Assembly: GCF_013364195.1 (NCBI RefSeq)
Contig: NZ_CP054918.1
Span: forward strand, 7,491,001-7,555,000
Source of the DNA: Streptomyces sp. NA04227
GTDB taxonomy: Bacteria; Actinomycetota; Actinomycetes; Streptomycetales; Streptomycetaceae
Reading direction: 5' to 3'
Length of the DNA stretch: 64,000 bases
Made by a program: the position numbers and the translations under genes. This document shows positions 53,090 through 61,295 of the stretch, piece by piece (within the stretch, counting starts at the first letter, position 1; the number at the start of each line of letters is the position of its first letter). Below the pieces are notes generated by a model. The model did not search any database and had not been told where the DNA came from. It was given only the letters and a program-made list of their open reading frames with translations.

Positions 53090-54943
53090 TCAGGCCTCGT
53101 ACAGGGCCGCGATCTCCTTGGCGAAGTGTTCTCGTACGACGTCGCGGCGGATCGTGCCCGCCGGGGTGAGGAACGTGGAGTCGCGGTGGAAGGCCGTGGG
53201 CAGGATGCGGAAGGCCCGGATCGTCGCGTCCGGCGGGCACAGCGGTCCGGCCGCTTTGACCGCACCGGCGATCTGGTCCTGTACCCGGGAGTCCTCGGCG
53301 TAGCGCTCGGCTGTGACGCCGCGCAGACCGGACAGTGCGAGCCAGTCCGTAACGGCATCCGCGTCCAGCGTGATCAGTGCCGTCGGCCGCGGCATGCCGT
53401 GCCCCACCACCACACAGTGGGCGACCAACGGGTGCGCACGTACCCGCTCCTCGATCGGTCGCGGTGCCAGCAGGCGTCCGTCGCGCAGGGCGAACACGTC
53501 CGCCGCGCGGCCGGTGACGGTCAGATGCCCGTCGGGGTCGAGGACGCCCAGGTCGCCGGTGTTCAGCCAACCCCCGGACAGCGCCTGGCGGGTGCGCGGG
53601 AGGTCGCCGTGGTAGCCGGTGAAGGTCTGCGGACCACGCACCCAGATCCGGCCGTGTTCGTCGACGTGCACGGTGGTGCCCGGCACCGGGCGACCGGCGG
53701 TAGCGGAGTGCGGATGCTCCGGGGGAGCGAGGGTGACGGGCCCGGCGAACTCGGTGAGTCCGTAACCGGTGTGCAAGGGCACTCCGGCGCCGGTGAAGAA
53801 GGACACGAGCCGTGGCTGGGGGCCCGCGCCGAGGGCTATCGCCCGCTCCAGACGGCCGCCGAACCGCTCGCGGACACCGGCGTAGAAGGCCCGGTCGAAG
53901 AGCTGGTGCTGAACCCGCAGCGCTCTGCCCGGTCCGGGCCCCTCGCCGCGCGCACGGCGCTGGCAGGCCTCGGCGTACTTCACGGCGATGTCGACCGCCA
54001 TCCCGAAGGCGCCGGTCCGGCCGGACAGATGGGCCTCGCGGCGGACGGCGGCGAAGGAGTGCTCGAAGCGGGTGGCGGGGGCCAGCAGGAAGGAGGGCCG
54101 CAGCGTGGTGAGGCCGGATCGGTCGGCCTCGTGGCCGGCCTCGCCACCCGAGGGCAGGTGAGCCAGGGGCAGGCCGTGCCGCAGGGCGGCGATCCGCAGC
54201 AGCCGTGCGGTGGCCTGTTCCGGCGGCGCGGCCAGGGCGACGCACGGCTGCCCGGAGTGCTCCCCTGAGCGCTCCCCGGCCGCCGGCGGCCAGCAGCTCG
54301 CGGCCAGGGCGTCGGCACCGGCCGCGAGCGCACCGTGCGTCAGTACGCACGCCTTCGGCGGCCCCGTGGTCCCCGCGGTGTGCACGATGCTCGCGATCGA
54401 GTCGGGGACCAGGGCCCTGCGGTGGCGCTCCACGGGCTCCTCGTCCAACTCGGTTCCCGACCGGCACAGTCGGTCGAGTGCGCCGGTGTCCAGCTGCCAC
54501 AGGTGCCGCAGTCCGGTCCGGCCGCCGCACAGCGGTCCCACGGTCAGTGCCTGGATCTCGTTCTGGAGGAAACAGGCCACGGCACCGGTCCCCTCGATGA
54601 TCCGGTGTGCCTGCCAGGCGGGCGCGGCCGCGGGGACCGGTACCGGCACGGCGCCCAGGCACCACAGCGCGAGGTCGACGAGCAGGCACGCGTACCCGTC
54701 GTCGGACATCACCGCGACCCGGTCGCCGAAGCGGATGCCGTGCGCGAGCATGCCCCGGGCCAACGCGCTCACCTGGTCACGCAGTTCCCGCGCGCGGACC
54801 TCCCTCGGGCCCGCGTCTCCGGCCCGCCCGCCGGTGAGGGCGACCACGCGGTACGGATCGCGGAGGGCGGCGTCGAAAAGCGCGTCGGCCAGACCTCCCA
54901 TCGCGGGCCGGCCGGACCGTGACGGGGTAGTGAACTCGCGCAT
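53090..54943 (-). CDS. AMP-binding enzyme, long-chain acyl-CoA synthetase-like, altered motifs
   Basis: A 617-residue ANL-superfamily protein. The ATG at 54943 follows AAGGAG. The nucleotide-binding loop HTAGTTGPPKACVLTH, the LHTGYGLTEFAG motif and the LNTGDLGVLDPDG motif place it near long-chain acyl-CoA synthetases. Two lysines usual in the family seem missing: GRAADVF replaces the usual GRxKD, and the C-terminal FLTPAGTIRRDVV lacks the Lys of the PTxKxxR segment. It may thus adenylate poorly or act differently. It is downstream of the small ATPase on the same strand, with 62 bases between. Its link to the surrounding sugar-acid genes is unclear. Confidence 0.8.
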   Translation of the reverse strand: MREFTTPSRSGRPAMGGLADALFDAALRDPYRVVALTGGRAGDAGPREVRARELRDQVSALARGMLAHGIRFGDRVAVMSDDGYACLLVDLALWCLGAVPVPVPAAAPAWQAHRIIEGTGAVACFLQNEIQALTVGPLCGGRTGLRHLWQLDTGALDRLCRSGTELDEEPVERHRRALVPDSIASIVHTAGTTGPPKACVLTHGALAAGADALAASCWPPAAGERSGEHSGQPCVALAAPPEQATARLLRIAALRHGLPLAHLPSGGEAGHEADRSGLTTLRPSFLLAPATRFEHSFAAVRREAHLSGRTGAFGMAVDIAVKYAEACQRRARGEGPGPGRALRVQHQLFDRAFYAGVRERFGGRLERAIALGAGPQPRLVSFFTGAGVPLHTGYGLTEFAGPVTLAPPEHPHSATAGRPVPGTTVHVDEHGRIWVRGPQTFTGYHGDLPRTRQALSGGWLNTGDLGVLDPDGHLTVTGRAADVFALRDGRLLAPRPIEERVRAHPLVAHCVVVGHGMPRPTALITLDADAVTDWLALSGLRGVTAERYAEDSRVQDQIAGAVKAAGPLCPPDATIRAFRILPTAFHRDSTFLTPAGTIRRDVVREHFAKEIAALYEA

Positions 54944-55005
54944 GCGCGCTGCTCCTTGTGGAATTTGTGGAGTTTGTGAGGTGCGTCGGGTGGGCGGGCG
55001 GCGGA

Positions 55006-55464
55006 TCAGGCGACGCTCAGGTGTGCCCACACCTCGTGGCCGCCGGGCACCGGCCCGGCGCCCCAGTCGCTGCTGAGTTCGGCCACGAGCAGCAGGCCCC
55101 GGCCACCGCACCGGTCCGCCGGGTCGCAGTGGCGCCAGGACCGGGCCACCTGCTGCGGATCGAAGCCGTTCCCGGCGTCCGTGACGCCGAGACGCAGAAC
55201 GGTCCCGGCTGTGGCGTCGCGGGTGAGCGCGAGCGTCACCCGCGGGCTGCCCAGACCGTGGCGTACGGCATTCGACGCGAGCTCACTGGCGATCAGGAGC
55301 AGATCCTCGCGCTGCCCCTCGAGCCGCCAGCCGGACAGCTGTGCGCGGACCCAGCGGCGAAGGGCCGCCGCGGCCTTGTGGTCGGCGGGCAGCCGGCAGG
55401 AGCGGGTCTCACGGGGGACGGGACGCCGCAGGGGGTCCCCGGTCGAGGTGAGAGTGGCGGCCAT
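55006..55464 (-). CDS. Anti-sigma-factor-type ATP-binding protein (RsbW-like)
   Basis: A 152-residue GHKL ATPase-fold protein with N-box LLLIASELASNAVRHG, G1 VTDAGNGFDP and G2 GGRGLLLVAELSSDWG. The ATG at 55464 follows AGGAGG at five bases. Streptomyces has many such small proteins, which bind sigma factors or anti-anti-sigma factors as serine kinases, usually without known partners. It is divergent from the second GntR gene, and GntR operator C lies between them. Confidence 0.87.
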   Translation of the reverse strand: MAATLTSTGDPLRRPVPRETRSCRLPADHKAAAALRRWVRAQLSGWRLEGQREDLLLIASELASNAVRHGLGSPRVTLALTRDATAGTVLRLGVTDAGNGFDPQQVARSWRHCDPADRCGGRGLLLVAELSSDWGAGPVPGGHEVWAHLSVA

Positions 55465-55620
55465 GGCAGCCTCCTGCGCGCCGGCACGGGAAGGGAACCG
55501 CGGGCGGTGTCCGTGCCACGGGCCCCTTGGACAGGGGAGGCCGGGCGAGAACCCGGCCCGGGACAGGGACGGGCCACCGGAACCGAAGGCCACGTCCGGG
55601 GAGCGAAAAGCTCTTAAAAA

Positions 55621-55640
55621 GAAGGTATACGGTATACGGA
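55621..55640. promoter_or_regulatory. GntR operator C, doubled, between the ATPase and GntR2 genes
   Basis: GGTATACGGTATACGG gives two overlapping GTATAC cores; the flanking GAAG is shared with sites at 47522 and 57383. It lies 157 bases from the leftward ATPase start and 145 bases before the GntR2 start, so it could serve either. Confidence 0.65.
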
Positions 55641-55765
55641 ATCCGGTCAAGGTCTCCCGAGTGGCTGAATCGGGTCGCCTTTGGTCGGATATCCGCTTCC
55701 CTGCTCCTGCCGGGAGCATGCGGTCCCGACGGGTTCTCCCGGCTCGGCGCCTCCGGAAACGCCCA

Positions 55766-55777
55766 GGTGCATACGAT
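55766..55777. promoter_or_regulatory. GntR operator overlapping the -10 of the second GntR gene
   Basis: GGTGCATACGAT matches the operator core at 8-9 of 12 positions. TACGAT (55772-55777) lies seven bases before the ATG at 55785, the same layout as at 46737-46748, which suggests a leaderless, autoregulated gene. Confidence 0.55.
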
Positions 55778-55784
55778 GGCGGTC

Positions 55785-56453
55785 ATGGGAGACAAGAGCT
55801 GGGCCCGGCCCCTGCCCGCGGTGAAGAGCAAGGCGGACCTTGTATACGACCACCTGCGGGGAGCCATCGCCGACGGGCACCTGCATCCGGGTGAGCGCCT
55901 CAACATGGACGAGCTGGCCCGCACGCTCGGGGTCAGCAAGATTCCCATCCGTGAGGCGGTCAAGCGCCTGGAGTCCGACGGCCTGCTCACCTCGCGGGTC
56001 CACTCCGGCGTGGTCGTCTCCGGTGTCGACAAGGCGGAGATGCGTGGCGTCTTCCTCGCGCGCGGTGCCATCGAGGGCCTCGTCGCGCGGCTGGCCGCGG
56101 AGCAGGCCGACGACAAGCTGATCGACTCCCTGGCCAAGGCGCAGCAGCTCATGCGCGAGGCGCTGGCCGAGGGTGCCATCGACAAGCTTCAACAGCACAA
56201 CTCGGAGTTCCACGGGCTCCTCGCCGGGGCGACGGGCTACCGCATCCTCGCCGAGCTCACCGAGCAACTCCTGTTCACCGTACGGCGCTACCGCATGACC
56301 ACCCCCGACGACGTACGCAACTGGGGCCAGGTGATCGAGGAGCACGAGACGATCCTCGCCGCCCTGCGCGAGAAGGACCCCGCAGCGGCGGAAGCCGCCG
56401 CACAGGCGCACACCGCCTCGCAGGCCGGGCACGAGATCGACGAGCAGAAGTAG
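55785..56453 (+). CDS. GntR/FadR-family regulator 2, paralogue of regulator 1
   Basis: A 222-residue FCD-type GntR regulator, the same length as the one at 46755 and similar throughout (PAVKSKADLVYDHLRGAIAD, NMDELARTLGVSKIPIREAV, RVHSGVVVSGV, ITELTEQLL-like FCD helices). The ATG at 55785 aligns with the start of its paralogue; an ATG at 55776 is possible. The two regulators bracket the regulon and probably share or split control of the same operators. The 3' end, including the TAG, lies in a 14-bp tandem repeat. Confidence 0.9.
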   Translation: MGDKSWARPLPAVKSKADLVYDHLRGAIADGHLHPGERLNMDELARTLGVSKIPIREAVKRLESDGLLTSRVHSGVVVSGVDKAEMRGVFLARGAIEGLVARLAAEQADDKLIDSLAKAQQLMREALAEGAIDKLQQHNSEFHGLLAGATGYRILAELTEQLLFTVRRYRMTTPDDVRNWGQVIEEHETILAALREKDPAAAEAAAQAHTASQAGHEIDEQK

Positions 56454-56495
56454 ACGGGCGGGAGCAGGCGAGCAGAAGTAGGCGAGCAGGAGTAG
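56440..56495. repeat. Four 14-bp tandem units across the GntR2 stop codon
   Basis: Units ACGAGCAGAAGTAG, ACGGGCGGGAGCAG, GCGAGCAGAAGTAG and GCGAGCAGGAGTAG. The first holds the TAG stop of the regulator, and the array ends four bases before the convergent SDR stop. Confidence 0.85.
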
Positions 56496-56499
56496 GGGT

Positions 56500-57279
56500 T
56501 CAGGCCTCGCGGTCCCGCAGCGGCGGCAGTCCCATGCGCTCGCGGTGGCCGTCCCGCAGCAGGCTCGCCGGGCTCACCACCGAGGCGCCGCCGTCCAGGA
56601 CCAGTTCGCTGCCGGTGAGCAGGGCCGCTTCCGGGGTGGCCGCGTAGGCGGCCGCGGCGGCGATGTCCTCCGCGGTGCCGAGCAGGCGCAACGGGTTGCT
56701 CTGGCGCAGCCGGTCCAGTTCCTCCTCGCCCTCGAGGCGCGATTCCGTGGCCGGTGTCCGAATCCAGCCCGGTGACAGTGTCACGAAGTGGATCCCGTAC
56801 GGCCCGTAGTCCACGGCGAGTTGGCGGGTGAGCCCGGCCAGCGCGCCCTTGGAAGCGGCGTAGGCGGGCAGCCCGGGCGCGGCGGTCCGGTGCAGGACCG
56901 AGCCGATGGTCACCACGGCACCGGAACCCGCCGCCATCATGGCGGGCAGCACCTCGCGCACGCAGAGGAAGACCGAGGTGAGGTTGATCCGCAGGACCTC
57001 CTCCCACTCCTCCTCGCCGGTCAGGTGCAGCGGGGCGCCACGAGTCACTCCGGCGCAGGCGACCAGAACGTCGACGCCGCCGTGGCGCTCCTGGACCTCG
57101 CCCACCGTGCGTGCCACGTCCTGCGCCGAGGTCACGTCCGTGCGGTGCCAGTCCACCCCAGGGAGTTGGGGATCCGCCAGATCGGCCCCGGCGACATGGA
57201 ACCCGTCGGCGGCGAACCGGCCGGCGACGGCGCGGCCGATGCCGCCCGCGGCTCCGGTGACCAGTGCGGTGCGGGACAT
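56500..57279 (-). CDS. SDR-family sugar dehydrogenase
   Basis: A 259-residue classical short-chain dehydrogenase with TGAAGGIG (residues 9-16), an ACAG motif, N99, S127, Y140 and K144 of the catalytic tetrad. The ATG at 57279 follows a weak GGCAGG. A copy of the GntR operator lies 104 bases upstream, so it belongs to the sugar-acid regulon. It is the best candidate for the first step, sugar to lactone. The final 25 residues (ASLLRDGHRERMGLPPL) extend beyond the usual C terminus. Confidence 0.88.
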   Translation of the reverse strand: MSRTALVTGAAGGIGRAVAGRFAADGFHVAGADLADPQLPGVDWHRTDVTSAQDVARTVGEVQERHGGVDVLVACAGVTRGAPLHLTGEEEWEEVLRINLTSVFLCVREVLPAMMAAGSGAVVTIGSVLHRTAAPGLPAYAASKGALAGLTRQLAVDYGPYGIHFVTLSPGWIRTPATESRLEGEEELDRLRQSNPLRLLGTAEDIAAAAAYAATPEAALLTGSELVLDGGASVVSPASLLRDGHRERMGLPPLRDREA

Positions 57280-57382
57280 GAGGTGTGCCTGCCTTTGGTG
57301 GAAAGGGGGGTGGGTGGGCTGCGGGCGCGGGGAGCCTTGAGGGTTTGAGGGTTTGAGTGCGCGAAGAGCGGGATCGAGGATT

Positions 57383-57403
57383 GAAGGTATACGATCTACT
57401 AAA
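57383..57403. promoter_or_regulatory. GntR operator E upstream of the SDR gene
   Basis: Identical over 21 bases to the segment at 47522-47542 ahead of the aldolase operon, 10 kb away. Such identity in non-coding DNA strongly suggests a common regulator. Confidence 0.75.
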
Positions 57404-57506
57404 TCTCGGCAAGGTTCAGCGGGCCGGTGGTGCTCGGTCGTCGAGTGGGGCGGCGAGGGCACCCGCTTCCGGAACAACGTACGGCGCGGTGTCGGTGAGT
57501 TCTCGA

Positions 57507-57543
57507 CAAGGACCCGGGCGCTTCCGGGCAAGGACCCGGGCGC
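57507..57543. repeat. 15-bp direct repeat just beyond the FGE stop codon
   Basis: CAAGGACCCGGGCGC at 57507-57521 and again at 57529-57543, a 22-base period, ending three bases from the stop of the leftward gene. The CCCGGG cores can also pair. Confidence 0.7.
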
Positions 57544-57546
57544 CGT

Positions 57547-58524
57547 TCACCCCGAGGCGCAGCGAAACCCGATGTTCCCCGCACTGCTCTGGGGCGTGTT
57601 GGAGCTGCGGGCGTCTACGCGGTAGCGGAAGCAGTAGCTCTCGTGGCAGAGGTAGGAGCCGCCGCGCATGACCTTGCGTCCGGTGGGCGGGGGACCGAGG
57701 GGGTTGATGCGCGGCCCGGTGGCGTGCCAGCTCGGGTGGAACCAGTCCGCGCACCACTCCCACACGTTGCCGCACATGTTGTGGAGGCCGTAGCCGTTGG
57801 GCTCGTAGGCGTCGGCGGGGGCGGTGCCCAGATGGCCGTCGGCGCCCATGTTGTGCGTGGGGAACTCGCCCTGCCAGACGTTCATCCGGTGCTCGCCGCC
57901 GGGTTCGCGTTCGTCGCCCCAGGGGTAGCGGGCACCCTCCAGTCCGCCGCGGGCCGCGTACTCCCACTCGGCCTCGGTGGGGAGCCGTTTCCCGGCCCAG
58001 CGCGCGTAGGCCTCTGCGTCGTACCAGGTCACATGCACGACCGGGTGATCCATCCGTGCGATGACGTCCGAGCCGGGGCCTTCGGGGCGACGCCAGTCGG
58101 CGCCCGGGACCTCCAGCCACCAGGGCGTGGCCGCCACGGCCCGGGCCGCCGGGTCGGGCGGCCCGGGCAGCAGACCGCTGAACACGTAGGAGGCGCCGTA
58201 CCGTTCGGCCTCGGTCACCCAGCCTGTCTCCTCGGCGAAGACCGCGAAGTCGGCGTTGGTCACCGTGGTGGCGTCGAGGGCGAAGGCGTCGAGACGGACC
58301 CGGCGGGCCGGACCTTCGCCGTCCGCCGGGTACCCGTCCTCGCGGTCCGTGCCCATCCGGAAGAGGCCGCCCTCCAGCTGTACGGTCCGGCGGGGCGGCG
58401 GCTCCGTGGCCGGCGGAGAGGGTGGAGACGCGGCGGCAGGGTTCGGGGCGGGATTCGAGGCACGCGGCGGCCGTACGGTCGGATGCGCGCGGCTCGCCGC
58501 GCAGCAGGCCGGAACATCGGTCAT
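57547..58524 (-). CDS. Formylglycine-generating enzyme (sulfatase activator)
   Basis: A 325-residue enzyme that oxidises the active-site Cys of sulfatases to formylglycine. It resembles the Streptomyces coelicolor FGE closely, including GGLFRMG..EDGYPADGE, HPVVHVTWYDAEAYARWAGKRLPTEAEWEYAARGG-type blocks, GNVWEWCADW and the catalytic pair C293 and C298 in SYLCHESYC. The N terminus (about 45 residues) is Pro/Ala-rich. The ATG at 58524 overlaps the upstream oxidoreductase stop (ATGA). It is the last gene of the operon headed by the sulfatase, so the activator is made with its client. Confidence 0.95.
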   Translation of the reverse strand: MTDVPACCAASRAHPTVRPPRASNPAPNPAAASPPSPPATEPPPRRTVQLEGGLFRMGTDREDGYPADGEGPARRVRLDAFALDATTVTNADFAVFAEETGWVTEAERYGASYVFSGLLPGPPDPAARAVAATPWWLEVPGADWRRPEGPGSDVIARMDHPVVHVTWYDAEAYARWAGKRLPTEAEWEYAARGGLEGARYPWGDEREPGGEHRMNVWQGEFPTHNMGADGHLGTAPADAYEPNGYGLHNMCGNVWEWCADWFHPSWHATGPRINPLGPPPTGRKVMRGGSYLCHESYCFRYRVDARSSNTPQSSAGNIGFRCASG

Positions 58525-59483
58525 CGCAGGGGCCGTTCGGGCTTGCCGCTGAGCAGGCTGCGGTGAGCCGCTTCGACGATGGCGACGGTTTCGAGCACCT
58601 GAGCCTCCGGAACCGTCGGCACTCCCCGTCGACAGGAGTCCACCAGCGCGGTGAGCAGCCCGGTGAGCATCGGCGGGCCCGCTTCGATGCCGAACTCCGT
58701 GGATACGGCGCCGCGTTGGACGCGCCCGGTGGTGAAGGGCGACCACTCGGCGGGACCGCTCAGGGTGGCGATCCGGCCGTCGGACCAGTGCAGAGTGGTA
58801 CTCAGGTCCTCCCGCACGCCGACCGTCGCGCAGCCGGGGCCCAGAGCGGCCACCACCAGGTCGACCAGATGGACCCCGTACCAGGCGAGTCCGGGGTGTC
58901 CGGGCTGGGTGGGCAGGGGGCCGCCCACGTCGATACGGGTCACGGGGCCGTCACCGTCGAGCGCGCCCAGAAACTCGGGCGTGAACCGCTTCGGTGATCC
59001 GGCGAGCGGCAGGCAGCCGTGCTCGCGTGCCGTACGCAGCATGGCGTGCGCCTCGCCGGTGGTGAGCGCGAAGCGGGTGTCCACGTAGACCGGTTTGCCG
59101 AACGGGGCGAGACGCTTGAACAGCGCGGGGTGGGTACGTGCGTCGCAGGCGGTGACGAGCAGGGCGTCGCAGGCCTCGGCGACGTCCTCCGGGCTGTCGT
59201 GGAAGGCGACGCCCAGGCGGTGCACCTCCTCGGCGAGGGAATCCATGCGGTCGCGGCTCGGCGGGAGGTCGGCGGAGACCTCGCCCCGCCAGGCCGCGGT
59301 CACCGTGCCGCCGGACACCTCCGCGTGCCTGCCGTCGCCGAACAGCCGGGTGAACGTGGGCGCGTGGGAGGAGTCGACCCCGATGAGGCCGAAACGGACG
59401 GGCGGTTGAGTCGATTGAGCTCCTTGAGCCGGTTCAATCGGTTCAATCGGCTGAGTCGGTCGAGTCGAGTGGTCGGTGTTCAT
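58521..59483 (-). CDS. Gfo/Idh/MocA-type oxidoreductase
   Basis: A 320-residue NAD(P)-dependent dehydrogenase-like protein. A Pro/Gln-rich N-terminal stretch (TRPTQPIEPIEPAQGAQS) precedes a Rossmann fold (FGLIGVDSSHAPTFTRLFG). A GKPVYVDTRFAL segment stands where the family's EKP motif lies. The dinucleotide loop is GVDSSH rather than GxGxxG, so cofactor use is not certain. The ATG at 59483 overlaps the permease stop (ATGA). In this operon it probably acts on the imported, desulfated sugar. Confidence 0.82.
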   Translation of the reverse strand: MNTDHSTRPTQPIEPIEPAQGAQSTQPPVRFGLIGVDSSHAPTFTRLFGDGRHAEVSGGTVTAAWRGEVSADLPPSRDRMDSLAEEVHRLGVAFHDSPEDVAEACDALLVTACDARTHPALFKRLAPFGKPVYVDTRFALTTGEAHAMLRTAREHGCLPLAGSPKRFTPEFLGALDGDGPVTRIDVGGPLPTQPGHPGLAWYGVHLVDLVVAALGPGCATVGVREDLSTTLHWSDGRIATLSGPAEWSPFTTGRVQRGAVSTEFGIEAGPPMLTGLLTALVDSCRRGVPTVPEAQVLETVAIVEAAHRSLLSGKPERPLR

Positions 59484-60334
59484 CCCTTGACCCCGCTCGA
59501 CGTGATGCTCGCGACGATGTGCCGCTGGAGCAGGACGAACACCACGAGGCACGGCACGAAGCTGACCAGGGCGGCGGCCATGATGTTCGCCGTCGACACC
59601 GTTTCGGTGTTGAGGGTGGCGAGGCCGACGGTCAGGGTGCGGGCCTCGTCGGTCTGGCCCACGATCAGTGGCCACAGCAGGTCGTTCCAGTGCCACAGGA
59701 AGACGAAGATGGCCAGGGTGGCGAGTACCGGGCGGATGAGCGGGAGCACGATGCGGGTGAAGGTGCGCCACTCGCCCGCCCCGTCGATACGGGCGGCGTC
59801 GAAGATCTCGTCCGGGAGTTCGCGGACGAACTGCCTGATGAGGAACACCGCTTGGGCGTTGGCCAGGGTCGGCACGATCAGGCCCCACAGGGTGTTCACG
59901 CCGTTCATGCGCGAGATGAGGATGAAGGTCGGGATCAGGGTGGCCTGCATCGGCACCATGAGGGTGGCGACGATCGACCACAGCAGGACGTTGCGGCCGG
60001 GGAAGCGCTTGCGGGCCAGCGCGTAGGCAGCCATGGACGCCGTGAGCAGGATGACGACCACCGAGACGGCGGAGTAGACGAAGGAGTTGAACAGCCACTG
60101 CGGGAACTCGCCCACGTCGAAGATGCGTACGACGTTGTCGAAGGTGAGCGAGTCGGGCAGGGCGTGCGGCAGGGTGGGCGCGTTGGCTGGGGACAGCGCG
60201 AGCACGACGACGGCGAGCAGGGGCGCCAGGGTGAACAGGGAGATCGCGCCGAGGATCAGCAACAGCGCGAGCTGGCGCCGCTGTTGACGGCTGCGGCGCC
60301 GCCGGGCCGGTGCCGCTTGCGGATGAAGGGTCAC
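59480..60334 (-). CDS. Sugar ABC transporter permease, MalG type
   Basis: A 284-residue permease with six helices and the EAA loop (FDAARIDGAGEWRTFTRIVLPLIRP). The GTG at 60334 overlaps the previous stop as GTGA and is preceded by AAGGA. It belongs to the sulfatase operon. Confidence 0.92.
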   Translation of the reverse strand: MTLHPQAAPARRRRSRQQRRQLALLLILGAISLFTLAPLLAVVVLALSPANAPTLPHALPDSLTFDNVVRIFDVGEFPQWLFNSFVYSAVSVVVILLTASMAAYALARKRFPGRNVLLWSIVATLMVPMQATLIPTFILISRMNGVNTLWGLIVPTLANAQAVFLIRQFVRELPDEIFDAARIDGAGEWRTFTRIVLPLIRPVLATLAIFVFLWHWNDLLWPLIVGQTDEARTLTVGLATLNTETVSTANIMAAALVSFVPCLVVFVLLQRHIVASITSSGVKG

Positions 60335-61242
60335 GAGGCGTCCTTTCCTTCGACGAGCCGCCGCTGGACGAGGGAGAGCACGAGCACGACGGCGAACAGG
60401 ACCACACCGATCGCGGCCGCGTAGCCGAAGTCGAAGAACTTGAAGCCCTCGTCGTAGAGGAAGTAGATGAGGCTGTAGCTGGCCCGGTTGGGGCCGCCGC
60501 CGGTCATCACGTAGATGGTGTCGAACACCTGGAAGCCGATGATCGTCTCGATGACCAGGACGAAGAAGAGCACCGGCTTCAGCAGCGGCAGGGTCACATG
60601 CCAGAAGGCCTGAAGGCCGTTGGCGCCGTCGATGCGGGCGGCCTCGTGCACCTCGGCGGGCTGGGCCTTCAGTCCGGCGAGGAAGATGAGCATCGAGTAG
60701 CCGAAGCCCTTCCACACCGAGACCATGGCCAGGCAGGCCAGGACCGTGAGTTGGTCACCGGAGAGGAAGGCGACGGGGTCGGCGCCGATCCCGTCCAGGG
60801 CGGCGTTGAGCGGGCCGTCGGTGTCGAAGATCCACGACCAGACGATGCCCGCCATCACGAAGGAACTGAGATAGGGCACGAACAGCAGGGCCCGGAACGT
60901 CCCGGTGAAGCGCACGAGTTTGTCCAGGAGCAGCGCCCCGACGAGGGAGACGACGATGATCAGCGGCACGAAGAGCAGCACATAGCTGACGGTGACGCCG
61001 AGGCTCTCCCAGAAGTGCGGGTCGTCGAAGAGCCTTGTGTAGTTGTCGGTGCCCAGGAAGGTGTAATCACCGTTCAGGCGGTAGCGGGTCAGGCTCATGG
61101 CGCCCGCGCCCGCGATGGGCAGGAACTTGAAGAGCCCGAAGATGACGAGCGTGGGCAGGACGAACAGGAGGCCTGTCAGCGCCTCGCGGCGACGCTGCGA
61201 CCTGCGCCCCGCGACTGCGGGAGGCGAGCTGTGCACGGACAT
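60331..61242 (-). CDS. Sugar ABC transporter permease, MalF type
   Basis: A 303-residue six-helix permease with the EAA loop (HEAARIDGANGLQAFWHVTLPLLKP). The ATG at 61242 has a poor ribosome-binding site and is 53 bases after the binding-protein stop. As with the other sugar importer here, no ATPase gene is present. Confidence 0.92.
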   Translation of the reverse strand: MSVHSSPPAVAGRRSQRRREALTGLLFVLPTLVIFGLFKFLPIAGAGAMSLTRYRLNGDYTFLGTDNYTRLFDDPHFWESLGVTVSYVLLFVPLIIVVSLVGALLLDKLVRFTGTFRALLFVPYLSSFVMAGIVWSWIFDTDGPLNAALDGIGADPVAFLSGDQLTVLACLAMVSVWKGFGYSMLIFLAGLKAQPAEVHEAARIDGANGLQAFWHVTLPLLKPVLFFVLVIETIIGFQVFDTIYVMTGGGPNRASYSLIYFLYDEGFKFFDFGYAAAIGVVLFAVVLVLSLVQRRLVEGKDAS

Positions 61243-61295
61243 GAGGGACCAATCGGCGAGGGATTCGGTGAACGGGAACCCGCGGTCGCGCCGGC

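Noticed and set aside
46755..57279. 3,6-anhydrogalactose (agar) catabolism as the main reading
   Set aside because: The enolase-family enzyme would fit a cycloisomerase, but no agarase, neoagarobiose hydrolase or anhydrogalactose dehydrogenase is seen. It is kept only as an alternative.
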